Of a stretch of DNA of 64,000 nt, positions 63,084 to 64,000 are shown piece by piece; positions within the stretch are counted from its first letter, which is position 1; each line of letters starts with the position of its first letter. The stretch is taken from contig BMWJ01000010.1 in assembly GCA_014651175.1 (NCBI GenBank), forward strand, positions 186,001 through 250,000. The letters run 5' to 3'. The notes beneath the pieces are model-generated. The model saw only the letters and a list, made by a program, of their open reading frames with translations, was not told the DNA's origin and searched no databases. Source of the DNA: Streptomyces clavifer. GTDB lineage: Bacteria; Actinomycetota; Actinomycetes; Streptomycetales; Streptomycetaceae. The translations under genes were made by a program, and so were the position numbers.

Positions 63084-63722
63084 GTGCTGACGATCCATGC
63101 CGCCGACGCGGTCCTCGGTGCCCCGGAAGGCTGGGACTCCGTGGCCGTGGACGGCGGCTTCGTCGTCGCGGTGGGCCCGTACGCCGACGTGACCGCGGCC
63201 CGTCCGCGGGCCCGGGTGCGGCGCTGGTCCGGGGCGATCGCCCCGGGGCTGGCGAACGTCACGGCGGCGGCCCTGCTGGAGACCGTCTACCACCCGGACC
63301 CGCGCGAGGCGGACGAGCTGGGCACCGGGCCGCTGACCGGCGACGCGGTCGCCGCACTGGCGCCGGACGACGCCCGGTGGGGCGCGAGCGCCCGGCGCGG
63401 GCTGCAGCGGATGCTGCGGCACGGCACGACCGCCGTCGCCGGGACGTTCACCCGGCCCTCGGTGCGGCTGGCGGTGTCCCGGTCGGGCCTGCGGATCCAT
63501 CCGCCCGCTGCCGGCCCGGTCCTGCCGCCCCGCCTCGACCCGCTGGCCGGGGTCCGGGATCCGGCCGGGCTGCGGGCGTGCACCGGGGGACCGCCGGCGG
63601 TCGGGGACCCGGCGGATCTGGCGGTGTTCGGCGTACGGGACGCAGCGGAGCTGGTGGAGGCGGGCGCGGCCTGCTGCGTCGCGACGGTCCTGGGCGGGCG
63701 GCTGGTCTTCCGCGTGAGCTGA
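63084..63722 (+). CDS. degenerate amidohydrolase-like protein next to mqnC
   Basis: A 212-residue protein, about half the usual amidohydrolase length. The N-terminal composite barrel (LTIHAADAVLGAPEGWDSVA, VDGGFVVAVGPYADV) and the ending LAVFGVRDAAELVEAGAACC ... GGRLVFRV match the imidazolonepropionase/aminofutalosine-deaminase superfamily. The metal motif PGFVNAHTH is replaced by APGLANVTAAALLETVYHPD, so the HxH ligands are gone and it is probably not a metal-dependent hydrolase. It is probably co-transcribed with mqnC, starting at GTG 63084. Its role is unknown. Confidence 0.8.
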   Translation: MLTIHAADAVLGAPEGWDSVAVDGGFVVAVGPYADVTAARPRARVRRWSGAIAPGLANVTAAALLETVYHPDPREADELGTGPLTGDAVAALAPDDARWGASARRGLQRMLRHGTTAVAGTFTRPSVRLAVSRSGLRIHPPAAGPVLPPRLDPLAGVRDPAGLRACTGGPPAVGDPADLAVFGVRDAAELVEAGAACCVATVLGGRLVFRVS

Positions 63723-63736
63723 GCGGGCGCCGTGCG

Positions 63737-64000
63737 TCAGGGGACCGAGGGGCCGCCCAGGTACTCTCCGCCGGAGGTGTAGGGCCAGGCGTTCGACACG
63801 CAGCCCTTCAAGCCCTTGATCTGCTGCATCATCGCCGGAGCCGGGCGGCCGGGTCCCGGGCAGGTCTCGTGGCCGTGCCCCAGCCAGTGGCCGACCTCGT
63901 GATTGACGATCAGCGCCCGGTAGTCGGCGAGGGGGCCGTCGAACTGGGGTGAACCGAGCTGCCAGCGGCGCAGGTTGACCAGGACGTGCTTGCCGCCACG
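63737..64000 (-). CDS. DUF3152-type zinc metalloprotease-like protein, 5' end beyond the window
   Basis: Only the last 87 codons are in the window. The frame reads KHVLVNLRRWQLGSPQFDGP, then the zinc motif HEVGHWLGHGH (HExxHxxGxxH), GPGRPAPAMMQQIKGLKGC and the ending SGGEYLGGPSVP. DUF3152 proteins are exported actinobacterial proteins with this motif. Signal peptide and N-terminal part lie past position 64000. It is convergent with the amidohydrolase-like gene, 14 bases away. Confidence 0.85.
   Translation of the reverse strand, partial: RGGKHVLVNLRRWQLGSPQFDGPLADYRALIVNHEVGHWLGHGHETCPGPGRPAPAMMQQIKGLKGCVSNAWPYTSGGEYLGGPSVP

Overview
The base composition (very high G+C, with G or C at almost every third codon position), frequent GTG starts and gene content (AfsK/AfsR/AfsS, DmdR1, futalosine-pathway menaquinone genes, many TetR, GlxA and TPR-type regulators) point to a Streptomyces chromosome, probably the conserved arm-proximal core. 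From memory, gene order follows the S. coelicolor SCO4380-SCO4430 neighbourhood and then jumps to relatives of SCO4505-4507 and SCO4550. That synteny is recalled and was not checked.

Layout. 1-3.6 kb: a LysR regulator divergent from an EamA exporter, a 53-residue small protein, a VapBC-type toxin-antitoxin pair with a 26-bp operator palindrome, and a cupin. 3.6-14.1 kb: one long rightward catabolic unit. It holds a TIGR03084-type protein, an AtuA-family protein broken by a one-base frameshift, acyl-CoA carboxylase beta and biotinylated alpha subunits, an acyl-CoA dehydrogenase, a 4-coumarate-CoA-ligase-like enzyme, an enoyl-CoA hydratase and a TetR repressor. It resembles acyclic-terpene or branched-chain acyl-CoA degradation, and a 14-bp palindrome at 3606-3619 is the likely operator. 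14.6-23.4 kb: an unrecognised protein, an acyl-CoA oxidase, a citrate synthase, pdxH, a PAS protein, a SIS protein and the iron regulator DmdR1. 24-29.3 kb: a hydrolase with a LexA-like box, a secreted protein lying between duplicated copies of a transporter gene end, an ABC exporter and a primase-polymerase-like protein. 29.5-45.8 kb: signalling and metabolic genes, including an NsdA-like regulator, purU, an ECF sigma/anti-sigma pair, STAS and HATPase proteins, an EF-hand protein, a GlxA regulator and a flavin monooxygenase. 45.9-50.2 kb: HtpX/PspAB, a PNPOx-fold enzyme, a TetR regulator and a VOC protein.

50.4-57.8 kb is the AfsK-AfsR-AfsS regulatory locus for secondary metabolism. The 54-codon afsS, with 13-residue repeats, lies downstream of afsR behind an AfsR-box-like direct repeat. 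58.2-63.7 kb has a cold-shock gene, mqnA, a second Ser/Thr kinase, mqnC and a degenerate amidohydrolase. The window ends inside a HExxHxxGxxH metalloprotease.

The most unusual signal is at 19.9-20.15 kb on the minus strand. A well-formed promoter (TTGTGC-17-TAAGGT) sits beside a 12-bp palindrome. It is followed by a 15-nt sequence fully complementary to the 16S rRNA 3' end, a 12-codon ORF, mutually exclusive hairpins and a three-way-junction terminator, with no gene downstream. It looks like a free-standing small RNA or micropeptide unit. Other leads are the antisense ORF over dmdR1 (Adm-like), three DnaA-box-like sequences at 49.2 kb, and a deaminase-like protein without its metal ligands next to mqnC.
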